Shown one piece after another: positions 9,784-19,860 of a stretch of 64,000 nt of DNA (position 1 is its first letter; each line of letters begins with the position of its first letter). The stretch spans positions 4,180,763 through 4,244,762 of the forward strand of contig NZ_UIGI01000001.1 of the NCBI RefSeq assembly GCF_900446255.1. The letters run 5' to 3'. The DNA comes from Buttiauxella agrestis. GTDB taxonomy: Bacteria > Pseudomonadota > Gammaproteobacteria > Enterobacterales > Enterobacteriaceae. The notes below the pieces were generated by a model. That model was not told where the DNA came from. It ran no database searches and saw nothing but the letters and a program-made list of their open reading frames with translations. The position numbers and the translations under genes were made by a program.

Positions 9784-12636
9784 TTATGCGCGTGTTTGCG
9801 GCTCACTGAGCCACGTGTGCCAGCTTCTCAGAACCTGTTCGCGTTCCTGAGTGAAAGTCTCCATGGCCACGTTTCCTGGTAGCTCCTGCAACGCAAGGTG
9901 GTGAAGCTCATCGCGTAGCGTGACATAAGCATGCGTCAGCGCTTTCGCTTCGTCATCACTCATGATGTCGTTTTGCGCCATTAATTCCAGAATGCGCACA
10001 TTATCAGACCAGCGTGTCAGTTTTGGGGCCTGCGCCGCATAACGTAACACCAGATACTGGGTGATAAATTCGATATCAGTAATTCCGCCTTCATCGGCTT
10101 TAATATCAAAGCGTTCACGGGTTTTCCCGCCCAGATGCGCACGCATTTTTTCGCGCATTTCCCGCACTTCGGTCTGGAGTTTTTCACCTTCGCGTGGAAC
10201 ACATAAAATCTTGCGACGAATGGCATCAAATTCCTGTTTCAGTTGCGGATCGCCATACACGATACGCGCCCGCACCAGAGCCTGATGCTCCCAGGTCCAG
10301 GCTTCATTTTGTTGGTAATCAGCGAACGCTTCAGCGGTAGTCACCAGCATGCCCGCCGCTCCGGACGGGCGTAAACGTGCATCCACTTCATACAAAATCC
10401 CTGATGATGTACGGGTGCTGAACAGATGCATCACGCGTTGCGCAAGACGCAAATAGAACTGACGGCCGTCAATTTCGCGTTCGCCATCCGTCATCACATC
10501 TGACGGGCAATCATGCAGGAATACTAAATCCAGATCGGAGCTGTAACCCAGCTCCCAGCCGCCAAGTTTACCGTAACCGACGACAGCAAAACCGCGCCCT
10601 TCACGGTTCTGTAGATGTTTTGGCTGGCCGTAACGCCCAACCATCTGCACCCACGCTTGTTGCACAACGGCATCAATCATGGCTTCAGCAAGCCAGGTCA
10701 AATGATCGCTGACTTTCATCACTGGCAAGGTGCCGGTGATATCGGCGGCAGCGACGCGCAGCAACTGCGCCTGCTTGAACTGGCGCAAGGCTTCGAGCTG
10801 CTGTTCTTCGTCGTCATCAGGCACGCGCAGCAAATACTGGCGCAGCTCGTCGCGATAGGCATCGGTGGCAGTAGGTTGGTACAGCGTGTTCGGGTCGAGC
10901 AGTTCGTCGAGCAGCAACGGGTAACGCGCGAGTTGACTGGCAATCATCGGTGAGGCTGCACACAGCGTAATCAGGTGTTTCAGCGCCCCAGGGTATTCCG
11001 TCAGCAGTTCAAGATAAGTGGTTCGCGTCACAATGCCGAGCAGCAGCGGCGTTAGGCGTGATAACGGCAATGGAGCATCGCTGCGCGAACAGGCTTCGCA
11101 GAGCAGACGCGGCATCAGTTGATCCAGAACCTGGCGGCCACGCGGGCCAATGGTGCGCTTATCGGTATCCTGGCGGAAATCACTCACCAGGCGTAACACT
11201 TCGGCACGCGCATCTGGCGTTAAATGCTCAAGCACGGGCGTACTGGCATCTGCATCCAGCGCGTCCTGCCACAGTTCGCGCCACGCTTCGGCGAGTTTAT
11301 CCTCGCCCGGTTCCGGCTCATCGTCGCCAATCAAGTCGTTAAATACCTGACGCACCGCACTCATGTGGCGTTGCAGTGTTTCTTGCAATTCATCCCAGGT
11401 CTGCGCGTTCATGCCCCACGCCAGTCGTGCACGGTTCAGCTCATCGCCCGGCAATGTTTGAGTCTGTTCGTCATTGATGCTTTGCAGTAAGTTCTCGAGG
11501 CGACGCAGATACAAATACGCCTCTTTCATTTTGGCCGCATCGCCTTCCGGCAACAGGTGCAAGTGTTGGATCGCTTCAAGCGTGGGTAGCAAAGAGCGAG
11601 ACTGTAACGACGGTTCTCGCCCACCGCGAATCAACTGGAATACCTGGACAATAAACTCGGTTTCGCGAATGCCGCCCGCGCCGAGTTTGATGTTGTCGGT
11701 CAGCCCTCTGCGACGGACTTCGCGGGCAATCATCCCTTTCATATTTCGCAGCGACTGAATGACGCTGAAATCAATGTAGCGACGGAAAACAAAAGGCCGC
11801 AGCATGTTGCGCAGCTCCTGACTCCAGACATCGTCGTTATCGCCCATAATCCGGGCTTTAACCATCGCGTAGCGTTCCCAGTCGCGGCCTTGCTCCTGAT
11901 AATAATCTTCCAGTGCGGCATAGCTCACCACCAACGGGCCACTGTCACCGAACGGACGCAGGCGCATGTCAACGCGATAGACGAAGCCGTCTTGCGTGGG
12001 TTGGTCGAGAACTTTAATCAGCCGTTGGCCGAGGCGGGTAAAGAACTGCGCGTTATCGAGTTCACGCCGCCCGCCTTGTGTGGAGCCGTTTTCAGGCCAG
12101 GAAAAAATCAGGTCAATATCAGAGGAGAAGTTCAGCTCGCCGCCGCCCAGCTTGCCCATCCCGAGGATCATGAGTGGTTGCGCCACCCCAGCCTGGTTAC
12201 AAGGCGTGCCAAACTCGCGGCAGCATGCGGCATACAGCCAGTCACGAGCAGCAATAATCAGCGTTTCCGCTAACACACTCAGTTGCTTCAGCGAGCTTTC
12301 TGTCGGGAGTTGTTGCAGAGCCTGCGCCCAGGCAATTCTCACCATCATGCGGCGACGGAACAGGCGCAGTGCAGCCATTAACGCGGGTTCGCTATCGACG
12401 CCCTGTAACTCTTGTTGCAACCAGGCCGCATAGTTCTGCCATTCGTCGGCCAGCGGAGGTGATTGCTCAAGCTCCGCTATCCATGCGGGGTGAGCCGCCA
12501 TGCTGTCACAAACAAAATCACTAAACGCCAGCACAGCCTGAGCTTCCGGGCTGAGTGTCTGGCGGTCAATCTCGTGTGGCAGACGCGCCAGCGCCGCCTG
12601 CAAATGCTGCTGTAATAGTGGCGCTTGCGACATCAT
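9784..12636 (-). CDS. glnE: Glutamine synthetase adenylyltransferase / adenylyl-removing enzyme
   Basis: GlnE adds and removes AMP on glutamine synthetase in response to PII and glutamine, tuning nitrogen assimilation. The 950-residue protein has both expected nucleotidyltransferase modules. The first, with [18 protein letters not shown] near residue 165, is the deadenylylase half. The second, with [18 protein letters not shown] near residue 690, is the adenylylase half. A helical linker lies between them. The N-terminus is diverged from E. coli, and MMSQ versus MSQ as the start cannot be settled from the sequence. It follows ygiF by 27 bp. Confidence 0.97.
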   Translation of the reverse strand: MMSQAPLLQQHLQAALARLPHEIDRQTLSPEAQAVLAFSDFVCDSMAAHPAWIAELEQSPPLADEWQNYAAWLQQELQGVDSEPALMAALRLFRRRMMVRIAWAQALQQLPTESSLKQLSVLAETLIIAARDWLYAACCREFGTPCNQAGVAQPLMILGMGKLGGGELNFSSDIDLIFSWPENGSTQGGRRELDNAQFFTRLGQRLIKVLDQPTQDGFVYRVDMRLRPFGDSGPLVVSYAALEDYYQEQGRDWERYAMVKARIMGDNDDVWSQELRNMLRPFVFRRYIDFSVIQSLRNMKGMIAREVRRRGLTDNIKLGAGGIRETEFIVQVFQLIRGGREPSLQSRSLLPTLEAIQHLHLLPEGDAAKMKEAYLYLRRLENLLQSINDEQTQTLPGDELNRARLAWGMNAQTWDELQETLQRHMSAVRQVFNDLIGDDEPEPGEDKLAEAWRELWQDALDADASTPVLEHLTPDARAEVLRLVSDFRQDTDKRTIGPRGRQVLDQLMPRLLCEACSRSDAPLPLSRLTPLLLGIVTRTTYLELLTEYPGALKHLITLCAASPMIASQLARYPLLLDELLDPNTLYQPTATDAYRDELRQYLLRVPDDDEEQQLEALRQFKQAQLLRVAAADITGTLPVMKVSDHLTWLAEAMIDAVVQQAWVQMVGRYGQPKHLQNREGRGFAVVGYGKLGGWELGYSSDLDLVFLHDCPSDVMTDGEREIDGRQFYLRLAQRVMHLFSTRTSSGILYEVDARLRPSGAAGMLVTTAEAFADYQQNEAWTWEHQALVRARIVYGDPQLKQEFDAIRRKILCVPREGEKLQTEVREMREKMRAHLGGKTRERFDIKADEGGITDIEFITQYLVLRYAAQAPKLTRWSDNVRILELMAQNDIMSDDEAKALTHAYVTLRDELHHLALQELPGNVAMETFTQEREQVLRSWHTWLSEPQTRA

Positions 12637-12663
12637 GGTCGTATCCCTAAGAAACGATGGTGA

Positions 12664-13962
12664 CTATTTACCGCTGTGCAGCCAGAACGGAGCCTGCGAA
12701 ATAGCTTCATTGCGGTAGTGTTCGATTTCAACTTGTTGGCGAGTGGCAATGGCGTGACGCAGCCCTTGCCAGTTATCCAGCCACGGTTGAGTTTTCGCGT
12801 CGTCATAGACGCCCGCCAGCAAGCGGATAGAGCCGGTTTCACGCGCCAGGCGTGGTAACTGATCGGCGTAGCTATCGCCCAATGGACGCTGGAAAGTTTC
12901 TTTCAGTTCTGCGGCGTGGCGCGAAAGGTGAGTATCCGCAAAACGCTTAAACGAACCCGCCAGTTTAACGTTGGCTTTTTCGTCAGTAAATTTCTGCCAT
13001 TGGCGTCCAATCAGCCACTCAGTCAGAGCCTGTTTGGCCTGGCTACTTTCGGCGCTGAATGCCAGTTCAGGCGCTTTGAGATCGGTCGCCAGCATCGTTT
13101 CGTAAGTGGCCGCCAGCTCACGCAATTGTGTGCTTGCCTTGCGCGGGATAACGCCGCCAAACAATGCCAGGGCATGGCGCACAAGGCCAACCGCTTCCAG
13201 AACCTGAGCTTTCGCTTTACCGTTGCCGCGCAACCACAACTCTTCGTGATATTGCCAGTGAGAAAGAACCAGTTCGAGCGAGCCTTCCAGCCCTTGTTCT
13301 ACCGTCGCTTTTGGTGCAACGCGCAGGACGGTTAACGGTTTGATTTCACGCTCCGCATTACCGTGTACCAGGTGATAACCACGAGCAGCTTTGCTCAGGC
13401 TACCCTGGCGCAGGCCCGGCTGTGCAACCAGTTGTTTAGCAAAATCCAGAACATCCGCGGTTTCACCTTCCAGCAGCTCAAGCTCCAGTTCACATAAAGG
13501 CTCAACCTGTTCGCCCGCTTTCACTTCACCTAAATCCAGTGCCAGTTCGATACGGCTTTTACCGTGCCTAACGACCCATTTTTCACGGGCAAAATCTGTG
13601 CTGAATAAAGGATTAAGCTGCGACTGTATTTCGTCCGGGGAAATACCTTCCGGCCAGACTTCTCCCGGGAACTGCGCGAGTGCCAGTTCCGGTGAGGTCA
13701 GCTCAACATTGTATTCCGGGCGTTGATGCAGCCCGCCAATGACACGGCCTGCGATTTTCATCGTCATTTCATAGCGGCCATTATCACCACGAATGCGCAG
13801 CCCCATATCATGACGACGCAGCAGATTGTCCGCCGTTTCATAATAGATGTTGAGCAACTGGCGGGGTTCGCTGTGCTGGCTTTCGAGTGCGTTTAAGGTG
13901 TTACGAAGAGAATCCAGGGCAACGGGATTCACAATAAATTTGAGTTCGATTTCTTGGGTCAT
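12664..13962 (-). CDS. ygiF: Inorganic triphosphatase YgiF (CYTH-CHAD)
   Basis: YgiF hydrolyses inorganic tripolyphosphate. The 432-residue protein opens with the CYTH signature EIELKF at residues 4-9, and the basic and acidic residues of the tunnel fold continue to about residue 200. A C-terminal CHAD helical domain occupies about 220-430, a fold associated with polyphosphate. It is the first gene of the minus-strand ygiF-glnE-hldE cluster and is divergent from ygiM across 243 bp. I see nothing else in that gap beyond AT-rich promoter-like sequence. Confidence 0.94.
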   Translation of the reverse strand: MTQEIELKFIVNPVALDSLRNTLNALESQHSEPRQLLNIYYETADNLLRRHDMGLRIRGDNGRYEMTMKIAGRVIGGLHQRPEYNVELTSPELALAQFPGEVWPEGISPDEIQSQLNPLFSTDFAREKWVVRHGKSRIELALDLGEVKAGEQVEPLCELELELLEGETADVLDFAKQLVAQPGLRQGSLSKAARGYHLVHGNAEREIKPLTVLRVAPKATVEQGLEGSLELVLSHWQYHEELWLRGNGKAKAQVLEAVGLVRHALALFGGVIPRKASTQLRELAATYETMLATDLKAPELAFSAESSQAKQALTEWLIGRQWQKFTDEKANVKLAGSFKRFADTHLSRHAAELKETFQRPLGDSYADQLPRLARETGSIRLLAGVYDDAKTQPWLDNWQGLRHAIATRQQVEIEHYRNEAISQAPFWLHSGK

Positions 13963-14205
13963 CGTCTTTTTACTTTTAGTTGGGTCACATCGGGCGAAAG
14001 CCCGGAGAACTTAATCGTATGATGGTTGTCAGTAGATAATATTTTTCGCCAAATTACCATGAGTGGCGCGTATTTTGACGGGCCATTTGCCGCGAGTAGT
14101 TGGTCAAATTCACACCAGGATGATTCCCATTCAGGTTTACGGATTGCACCGTCAGACTGATGCCACTACTATCGTTCCACTATTTATGACAATAACGACG
14201 AAATC

Positions 14206-14826
14206 ATGCACAAATTCCGCCTAATTTGCCTTACTTTGCTCTCTCTTAGCGTTTCTGTTGTGGCTCATGCCGATGAAAAACGTTACGTATCTGATGAATT
14301 GAATACCTGGGTGCGTAGTGGTCCTGGGGATAATTATCGCTTGCTTGGCACCGTCAATGCGGGCGAAGAAGTGACTCTGCTCTCGAGCAATGAAGAAACC
14401 AAATACGGCCAGGTTCGCGATGCGAATGGCCGCACTTCCTGGATCCCGCTAGCACAGCTGAGCACCACACCAAGCCTGCGCACCCGTGTGCCTGACCTTG
14501 AAAACCAGGTCAAAACGCTGACTGACAAACTCACGAATATCGATACCACCTGGAATCAGCGTACTGCGGATATGCAGCAAAAAGTGGCACAAAGCGACAG
14601 CGTGATTGCTGGTCTGAAAGAAGAAAACCAACAGCTTAAAAATCAGTTGATCGTGGCGAAGAAAAAAGTGGATGCCGCCAACGTGCAGCTCGATGACAAA
14701 CAACGCGCCATTATTATGCAATGGTTCATGTACGGCGGCGGTGTCGCTGGTTTCGGTCTACTGCTCGGCCTGTTGTTGCCACACATGATCCCAAGCCGTA
14801 AGAAGAAAGACCGCTGGATGAACTAA
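14206..14826 (+). CDS. ygiM: YgiM, exported SH3-domain protein with a C-terminal membrane anchor
   Basis: This 206-residue TIGR04211-type protein starts with a signal peptide (residues 1-22, ending AHA). A bacterial SH3 domain (about 25-92; WVRSGPGDNYRLLGT) is followed by a coiled coil (about 95-165; repeated Lys/Gln/Asp heptads). One C-terminal membrane segment (about 168-190) precedes a basic RKKKDRW tail. This predicts a periplasmic SH3 and coiled coil anchored in the inner membrane. It lies 60 bp upstream of cca, as in E. coli. Its exact role is not known; E. coli YgiM is an essential-like envelope protein in some reports. Confidence 0.92.
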   Translation: MHKFRLICLTLLSLSVSVVAHADEKRYVSDELNTWVRSGPGDNYRLLGTVNAGEEVTLLSSNEETKYGQVRDANGRTSWIPLAQLSTTPSLRTRVPDLENQVKTLTDKLTNIDTTWNQRTADMQQKVAQSDSVIAGLKEENQQLKNQLIVAKKKVDAANVQLDDKQRAIIMQWFMYGGGVAGFGLLLGLLLPHMIPSRKKKDRWMN

Positions 14827-14886
14827 TCTGCAACCCTGTATCCTACACTTAGATATTATCGTAATTGGATGCAGGGGCATTAAAGC

Positions 14887-16134
14887 GTGAAGATTTATCT
14901 GGTCGGTGGTGCAGTGCGTGATGGGTTGTTGAACATACCGGTCAAAGATAAAGATTGGGTCGTAGTTGGTGCAACACCGCAAGAGATGCTGGATGCAGGC
15001 TTCCAGCAGGTTGGGAAAGACTTCCCGGTGTTTCTGCACCCTCAATCGCGTGAAGAATATGCGTTAGCGCGTACCGAGCGTAAATCAGGCCAGGGATACA
15101 CAGGTTTTACCTGTTATGCCGCGCCTGATGTCACGCTTGAGCAAGACTTGCTGCGCCGAGATTTGACCATTAACGCGATTGCCCAGGATGAACACGGCGA
15201 GTATATCGACCCGTACAACGGACGGGCAGATATCGAAAAACGCCTGCTGCGTCATGTGTCACCTGCTTTCAATGAAGATCCGCTGCGCGTGTTACGCGTC
15301 GCGCGATTTGCTGCGCGTTACGCCCATCTTAATTTCCAGATTGCCCCGGAAACCCAGGCACTGATGTCCTCAATGGCCGCCAATGGCGAACTTGAGCACC
15401 TCACCCCTGAACGCGTCTGGAAAGAGACGGAAAATGCGCTCACCAGCCGTAACCCTCAGGTTTATTTCGATGTGCTGCGCAAATGTGGCGCACTGAAAGT
15501 GTTGTTCCCGGAAATTGACGCGCTGTTTGGCGTCCCTGCGCCAGAAAAATGGCACCCGGAAATAGACACGGGCATTCACGTATTGATGACGCTGTCGATT
15601 GCCGCACAACTCAGCCCGGAAGTTGACGTGCGCTTTGCCACGTTATGCCATGACCTCGGTAAAGGTTTAACGCCCAAAGAGTTCTGGCCGCGCCATCACG
15701 GGCATGGCCCCGCGGGTGTGAAACTTGTCGAGCAATTGTGCCAGCGTATGCGTGTGCCCAATGAAATCCGCGACCTTGCCAAACTGGTTGCCGAGTATCA
15801 CGACCTCATCCACACGATTTCCATTTTGCAGCCGAAAACTATCGTCAAATTGTTCGATGCTATCGACGCATGGCGTAAACCCCATCGCGTTGAGCAAGTC
15901 GCATTAACCAGCGAAGCTGATGCGCGTGGGCGCACCGGTTTTGAAGCCAGCGATTACCCTCAGGGCAGATTGCTGCGAGCAGCATGGGTTGCGGCGAAAA
16001 GTGTGACCAATAAAGAAGTGCTCGATGATGGGTTCAGCGGCCCGGCGATTCGCACTGAGCTTAATCGCCGCCGTATAGCCGCTGTTGAAGCATGGAAAAA
16101 AGAAGCAGGGCTGACAACCCCTACGGCTAGCTGA
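14887..16134 (+). CDS. cca: CCA-adding enzyme (tRNA nucleotidyltransferase) with HD domain
   Basis: Cca builds or repairs the 3' CCA end of tRNAs and carries extra phosphohydrolase activity. The GTG start gives a 415-residue protein. Class II nucleotidyltransferase motifs are at the N-terminus: LVGGAVRD at residues 5-12 and the metal-binding D21-x-D23 in KDKDW, followed by [10 protein letters not shown]-terminal HD domain has CHDLGKG and HHGHGPAG. The 3' end overlaps the convergent permease gene by 8 bp. In E. coli the next gene is uppP; here an 8-kb sugar operon lies between them. Confidence 0.96.
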   Translation: MKIYLVGGAVRDGLLNIPVKDKDWVVVGATPQEMLDAGFQQVGKDFPVFLHPQSREEYALARTERKSGQGYTGFTCYAAPDVTLEQDLLRRDLTINAIAQDEHGEYIDPYNGRADIEKRLLRHVSPAFNEDPLRVLRVARFAARYAHLNFQIAPETQALMSSMAANGELEHLTPERVWKETENALTSRNPQVYFDVLRKCGALKVLFPEIDALFGVPAPEKWHPEIDTGIHVLMTLSIAAQLSPEVDVRFATLCHDLGKGLTPKEFWPRHHGHGPAGVKLVEQLCQRMRVPNEIRDLAKLVAEYHDLIHTISILQPKTIVKLFDAIDAWRKPHRVEQVALTSEADARGRTGFEASDYPQGRLLRAAWVAAKSVTNKEVLDDGFSGPAIRTELNRRRIAAVEAWKKEAGLTTPTAS

Positions 16135-17350
16135 TTGCCGGTGGTTGGCGCATTTTCAGGCCAACCCCCATCAACACTAAATACCCAGCGCAAGGCAGTA
16201 AAAAACTTAACCGTAAGCCGATGACGTCTACCATCCAGCCTTGCAGGAACGGCAATATTGCGCCGCCAATTCCTGCCATAATCAGAAAAGCAGAAGCGAG
16301 GCTGGTTTTATCGCCCAGATTGCGCACGCTCTGGGCGAAAATCACCGGGTACATCAGCGAATTCATTAGGCCCACCAGCAGTAAACACACGCCTCCCCAC
16401 AGATTTGCGAACCCTATGGCAGCGATCACCAGGATGCCTGCCATGACGGTCGCAATACGAAACGCGCAGATAGCATTCACGCGATGCGCAACCAGGCCGT
16501 ACAACATTCTCCCGGCAAGCGAACCGCCCCAGTAAATTGCAATCAGCGAAGTCGCCTGTTGCAAGTCGAGGCTCGCGAGCGACTTGTCGCTGAGATAACT
16601 CAGGGCGGTCGTCCCAATCGCCACCTCCACGCCAACATAGGTGCCAATCGCCAGCAAGCCCATCACAAAGTGAGATTCACGGAATAACGCTCTGGTGCGT
16701 TGGCTCAATCGCTGCATCTGTAGCTGGCGAAAATCAGGCAGATGGCGGGTATATAACAAGACAATTAATCCACATGTCAGAGCGGCAAGTCCCAGGAAAA
16801 GCCAGCGTACTGGCTCCTGATGCGCGCCCACACTCACCGGGAAGATGACCAACAGGCTTGCCACCAGCAGTGGCGCAACCGTGGTTCCTGTGGAGTTAAT
16901 CGCCGAGGCCAGACTCAACCGCCCTGCCGCCGTTTCTTGCGGCCCTAACCGCGTGACGTAGGGATTCGCCACCACCTGCATTGCTGCGACCCCCATCGCC
17001 AGGATGAATATCGCCACCAGTACCAGCGAAAACGTCACCCTCCACATCGCCAGCGCCATCAGCAAACAGCCCAGAGCGGCAAACCCCACGGCCAGTATCA
17101 ACGTCATTTTGTAACCCAGACGCGCCATGAGTGCCGAGCAAGGCAAACACGCCACGAAGGGAGCCAGATAAAACGCCACGTTGACCAGCATCGCGTCGCG
17201 GTAGGTCAGCGAAAAGTAGTGATAGAAAAACGGGATCAATACACTGTTGATACTGGTCAGGCAGCCCCAAAGGAAAAAGGCGCACGCCAGAACGGTCAAC
17301 GGCTGGCGGTGGCTTTGTGATGCATCCGGGAAGGGAGTGGTTAGGGTCAT
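16127..17350 (-). CDS. Sugar permease, MFS, FHS (FucP-like) family
   Basis: This 407-residue protein has about 12 membrane segments and sequence typical of the fucose/glucose:H+ symporter (FHS) family: [18 protein letters not shown] in segment 1, [18 protein letters not shown] in segment 4 and an [13 protein letters not shown] block in segment 5. The likely role is proton-coupled sugar import or release of a sugar product in the inner membrane. It is the last gene of the PTS/alpha-mannosidase operon, 29 bp after the PTS fusion gene. The substrate is not known; the operon context suggests a hexose or a mannoside breakdown product. Confidence 0.85.
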   Translation of the reverse strand: MTLTTPFPDASQSHRQPLTVLACAFFLWGCLTSINSVLIPFFYHYFSLTYRDAMLVNVAFYLAPFVACLPCSALMARLGYKMTLILAVGFAALGCLLMALAMWRVTFSLVLVAIFILAMGVAAMQVVANPYVTRLGPQETAAGRLSLASAINSTGTTVAPLLVASLLVIFPVSVGAHQEPVRWLFLGLAALTCGLIVLLYTRHLPDFRQLQMQRLSQRTRALFRESHFVMGLLAIGTYVGVEVAIGTTALSYLSDKSLASLDLQQATSLIAIYWGGSLAGRMLYGLVAHRVNAICAFRIATVMAGILVIAAIGFANLWGGVCLLLVGLMNSLMYPVIFAQSVRNLGDKTSLASAFLIMAGIGGAILPFLQGWMVDVIGLRLSFLLPCAGYLVLMGVGLKMRQPPAIS

Positions 17351-17379
17351 TTCAACATCGTCCGTTAAAAAACAGTCCG

Positions 17380-19860
17380 TTAAAGTGCCAGTTCAGCCGA
17401 TAAAAGTTCGGTGATCGCAGAGGCGTCTGACAGCATTTGCAACTGTTCACGGAAGTCGCTGTGCATCAGTTTCCGGGCCAGGCGCGAGAAAATCTTCATG
17501 TGATTATCCTGCTCCTGATCATTCACCGTCAGCATGATAACCAGTTGCACATCAACACCTTCGCCCCAACTCAGCGGCGATTTTACGCGCAAAAGAGAAA
17601 TACTACTGTGCAAAACATGTGGCGATTTACAGTGCGGAATTGCCACGGAAAAACCGAGAGCCGTGGAGAATACGGCCTCACGTTCCCAGATGGCCCGTTC
17701 AGCCAACGCGCCCGAAACGACCCGCTGCTGCACTTCCAGGTTATCGGTCAGCAATTTGATGGCTTCTTCTTTGCTGCTAACTGTTTTATCCAGCAACAGC
17801 AACTCCTTCGCCAATACGGGCTTGCGCGACTGTGCTCGCAAGAAATGCGCGACGCATTCTGTGACCTCCTCGCAGGTGTCACAGCCTATCGCCGTTTCAA
17901 GCAACTGCCGACATTGCTGCACATCCAGCACTTTGAGCGCTTCTTTACATGGCGTGATGGCGCTGGCCGCCATGCTCAATTGCGTCAACCCCATACCGAC
18001 TAACAGCGGTAACATTTGTTTATCTGCTGCCATTTCACCACACAGACTTATCGCCAATCCTGCTGCCTGCGCACGGTGCGTGATATCTCGCATCAACGCT
18101 AAAAATGTGGGATTACGATAGTCATACAGATGCCGGACGTAAGGGTTTCCACGATCGCAAGCGAGAAAATACTGCGCCAGGTCATTGCTGCCGATAGAAA
18201 CAAAATCAAGATAGTTAGCGGCTTTTTCCAGAAGATAGAGTGTGGAAGGCACTTCAACCATAATACCGAGGTGCCATTCACCAATCGGAATATCTTCCTG
18301 CTGCAAGGTTTGCGCAACATGAGCAAACTGACTGTGCAGCCATTGGATTTCAGCAAGTGTCGCTACCATCGGCACCATAATATTCACTGGCCCGACAGCG
18401 CTCGCTCGAAGTAATGCGCGTGCCTGAGTGGTGAAAATCTCGTGGAATTGCGGGTACATGCGCACGGCGCGATAGCCCAAAAACGGGTTTTCCTCTTTCG
18501 GTAAATCAAGGAAATTACAGGGTTTATCGCCGCCAATATCCAGCGTGCGAATGGTAATTTTCTTACCCTCAGCACTTTTCAATACTTCGCTATACGCTTG
18601 ATATTGTTCTTCTTCATCGGGTGGTAGGCTGCGTTCACAGAACAACATTTCCGTGCGGAACAGTCCCACACCATCGGCACCGTGGGCAAAGACGCTTTGT
18701 GCTTCAATGGCCAGCGCAATATTCGCCAGCACGCTAAAGGTTGTCCCATCTGAAGTCACGACTCGCTGCTCACGCAGCGGTGCGCTCCGCTGCGCAATCG
18801 CCTGCTGTTTTTGCGTTTCCAGCCGATACCAGTTTTCCATCGTCGCATCCGGGTTTGCCACCAGCACACCGTAGCGACTATCGAGGAGCAGCATGCTGGC
18901 AGTGCGCGTCAGTTCTTCACTCTGGGCCACTCCACACAGCAAGGGAATACCGAAGGAACGCGCCAGAATCACGGTGTGCGAGGTTTCCCCGCCGTCTCCC
19001 ATCACGATGCCTTTAAGATGCGGGTTACGCAGCCGCAGGAATTGGCCGGGCGTCAGCGTACCGTTGCAGATAACAATGCTGTCTTGTGTCAGCGTCATTT
19101 GCGCTTCCAGCGGTCTGCCCAACAGATTAGCGGCAATTCCCTGACAGAGATCGCGAATGTCGATAACCCTTTCGCGCAGATACTGGCTGCTGCTGTTGAG
19201 CAACGGCTGGCTCAACTCTTGTGCCGTGAGCGCAATCGCTTGTAATGCGTTACGTGCGCTGGCGTGCGAGAGCAGGCATGATTTGAATGCCGGATCGCTG
19301 AGCAATTTAAGCTGAGCCGCCAAAACCTGTGCGGCTCCGGGATCAGCGCTATTCAGTTTTTTTTGCGTTAACACCCAGGCCTCAAGCAATTGTTGCTGCT
19401 GGCGGAGAATGTCTGTTTCAGGCTCATGGCGCGAGAGTTCATGAAGATCCACGGAATCAATATGCAACGGGACACCACGTCCAATCCCTTTGCTGACGCC
19501 ATTGCCACGGAGGTAAACCGGTTGTGCGTGCTCAATAAATACCGGTAGCGGCTGGTTATGCGTTTCCGGTGAGAGTGCCAGCGGTTCGTCGCAATCAGCA
19601 AACTCATTTCGCATAAACGCTTCCAGGCACTCAAATGCGGCCTGCTGATCGTCTCCTTCAATCAGAAACTGGCACGAGTCGCCCTGCGTGATATCCGCAC
19701 CAATCATCCCCAGTACGCTTTTCGCATCGACCTGAGTCTTTTTACTCCGGTTAATCAGCGTAATGGAGGCATTGAATCGTTGCGTACGTTGTTCAATTTC
19801 ACTGGCAGGACGCGCATGAATACCGTTGGGTAACGCGCAAATAAAGTCGAGGGTTAGCAT
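17380..19860 (-). CDS. Multiphosphoryl transfer protein (HPr-EI-EIIA fusion, fructose-family PTS)
   Basis: This single 826-residue protein carries the whole soluble phosphorelay from PEP to a dedicated EIIB. An N-terminal HPr domain has H15 in LPNGIHARPAS. An Enzyme I domain has the active-site H295 in GGETSHTVILA, with PEP-binding motifs GVGLFRTEMLF and the IGSNDLAQYFLACDR block further on. A C-terminal fructose-type EIIA domain has H743 in AIPHCKSP. The layout and length resemble FryA and PtsA of E. coli. It overlaps the GH38 gene start-to-stop by 7 bp, so the two are translationally coupled. The operon can therefore phosphorylate its sugar without the general EI and HPr. Confidence 0.93.
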   Translation of the reverse strand: MLTLDFICALPNGIHARPASEIEQRTQRFNASITLINRSKKTQVDAKSVLGMIGADITQGDSCQFLIEGDDQQAAFECLEAFMRNEFADCDEPLALSPETHNQPLPVFIEHAQPVYLRGNGVSKGIGRGVPLHIDSVDLHELSRHEPETDILRQQQQLLEAWVLTQKKLNSADPGAAQVLAAQLKLLSDPAFKSCLLSHASARNALQAIALTAQELSQPLLNSSSQYLRERVIDIRDLCQGIAANLLGRPLEAQMTLTQDSIVICNGTLTPGQFLRLRNPHLKGIVMGDGGETSHTVILARSFGIPLLCGVAQSEELTRTASMLLLDSRYGVLVANPDATMENWYRLETQKQQAIAQRSAPLREQRVVTSDGTTFSVLANIALAIEAQSVFAHGADGVGLFRTEMLFCERSLPPDEEEQYQAYSEVLKSAEGKKITIRTLDIGGDKPCNFLDLPKEENPFLGYRAVRMYPQFHEIFTTQARALLRASAVGPVNIMVPMVATLAEIQWLHSQFAHVAQTLQQEDIPIGEWHLGIMVEVPSTLYLLEKAANYLDFVSIGSNDLAQYFLACDRGNPYVRHLYDYRNPTFLALMRDITHRAQAAGLAISLCGEMAADKQMLPLLVGMGLTQLSMAASAITPCKEALKVLDVQQCRQLLETAIGCDTCEEVTECVAHFLRAQSRKPVLAKELLLLDKTVSSKEEAIKLLTDNLEVQQRVVSGALAERAIWEREAVFSTALGFSVAIPHCKSPHVLHSSISLLRVKSPLSWGEGVDVQLVIMLTVNDQEQDNHMKIFSRLARKLMHSDFREQLQMLSDASAITELLSAELAL